DNA of 31,210 bases from CAYQEC01 sp964569015 (GTDB lineage Bacteria; Actinomycetota; Acidimicrobiia; Spongiisociales; UBA5794), in the NCBI GenBank assembly GCA_964569015.1, contig CAZMSN010000020.1, positions 1 through 31,210 on the forward strand, in the 5' to 3' direction. The translations under genes were made by a program, and so were the position numbers. Shown piece by piece: positions 31,208-31,210 of this stretch (positions within the stretch are counted from its first letter, which is position 1; each line of letters starts with the position of its first letter). The notes under the pieces were generated by a model. The model had not been told where the DNA came from. It did not search any database and saw only the letters and a program-made list of their open reading frames with translations.

Positions 31208-31210
31208 TCG

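Noticed and set aside
1..31210. CRISPR array, prophage or insertion sequence
   Set aside because: No regularly spaced direct repeats, transposase, integrase or phage structural gene was seen on either strand.

Overview
The window is GC-rich, mostly coding DNA with strong G/C preference at third codon positions. It has short or overlapping gene junctions and several genes whose start codon lies 6-8 nt after a TAnnnT -10 hexamer, i.e. probable leaderless transcripts. Together with LCP-type cell-wall ligation, PspC/LiaF-like envelope-stress proteins and a dnaG-rpoD pair, this points to an actinomycetote chromosome, perhaps an Acidimicrobiia-like lineage; the lineage is inference. No phage genes, insertion sequences or CRISPR arrays were seen.

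Layout. 1-352: no gene recognised. 353-1848 (minus): an Lrp/AsnC regulator, a small gene broken by apparent frameshifts, and a DoxX-like membrane protein. 1849-2144: an intergenic block with a good plus-strand promoter and three consecutive hairpins, read as a candidate structured RNA, followed by a leaderless promoter for dnaG. 2145-5044: dnaG and rpoD overlapping by 4 nt. 5060-10364: small membrane proteins, tRNA-Asn, a YibE/F transporter, a four-helix-like protein, trmL, a thioesterase, a GNAT acetyltransferase and tRNA-Met(CAU). 10434-14586: a FecBCD-type ABC importer operon ending in a THEP1-like NTPase, divergent from a PadR regulator across a perfect 31-nt palindrome. 15035-16555: an amidase. 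16910-18985: a secreted GH5 mannanase-type enzyme. 19163-20539: gpsA and a divergent 55-residue protein. 20628-22849: the kbl-tdh threonine-catabolism pair. 22914-26432: a PspC-histidine kinase/LuxR response regulator pair divergent from a PspC-LiaF-like membrane protein and a small membrane protein. 26421-27723: a ComB-like phosphatase and a disordered protein. 27751-31207: an LCP ligase divergent from a flippase fused to a phosphoglycosyl transferase.

How the parts work together. Three modules stand out. (1) The PadR/FecBCD/NTPase locus looks like a self-contained, repressor-controlled uptake system for a metal or metal complex whose substrate cannot be read from sequence. (2) The PspC-kinase/regulator/LiaF-like locus looks like an envelope-stress circuit. 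(3) The LCP protein and the flippase-phosphoglycosyl transferase fusion cover initiation, flipping and final attachment of a cell-surface glycopolymer. Reading frames are interrupted near 1285, near 1363 and near 24770; each can be repaired by removing one base from a short homopolymer, so sequence errors should be excluded before calling them biological.
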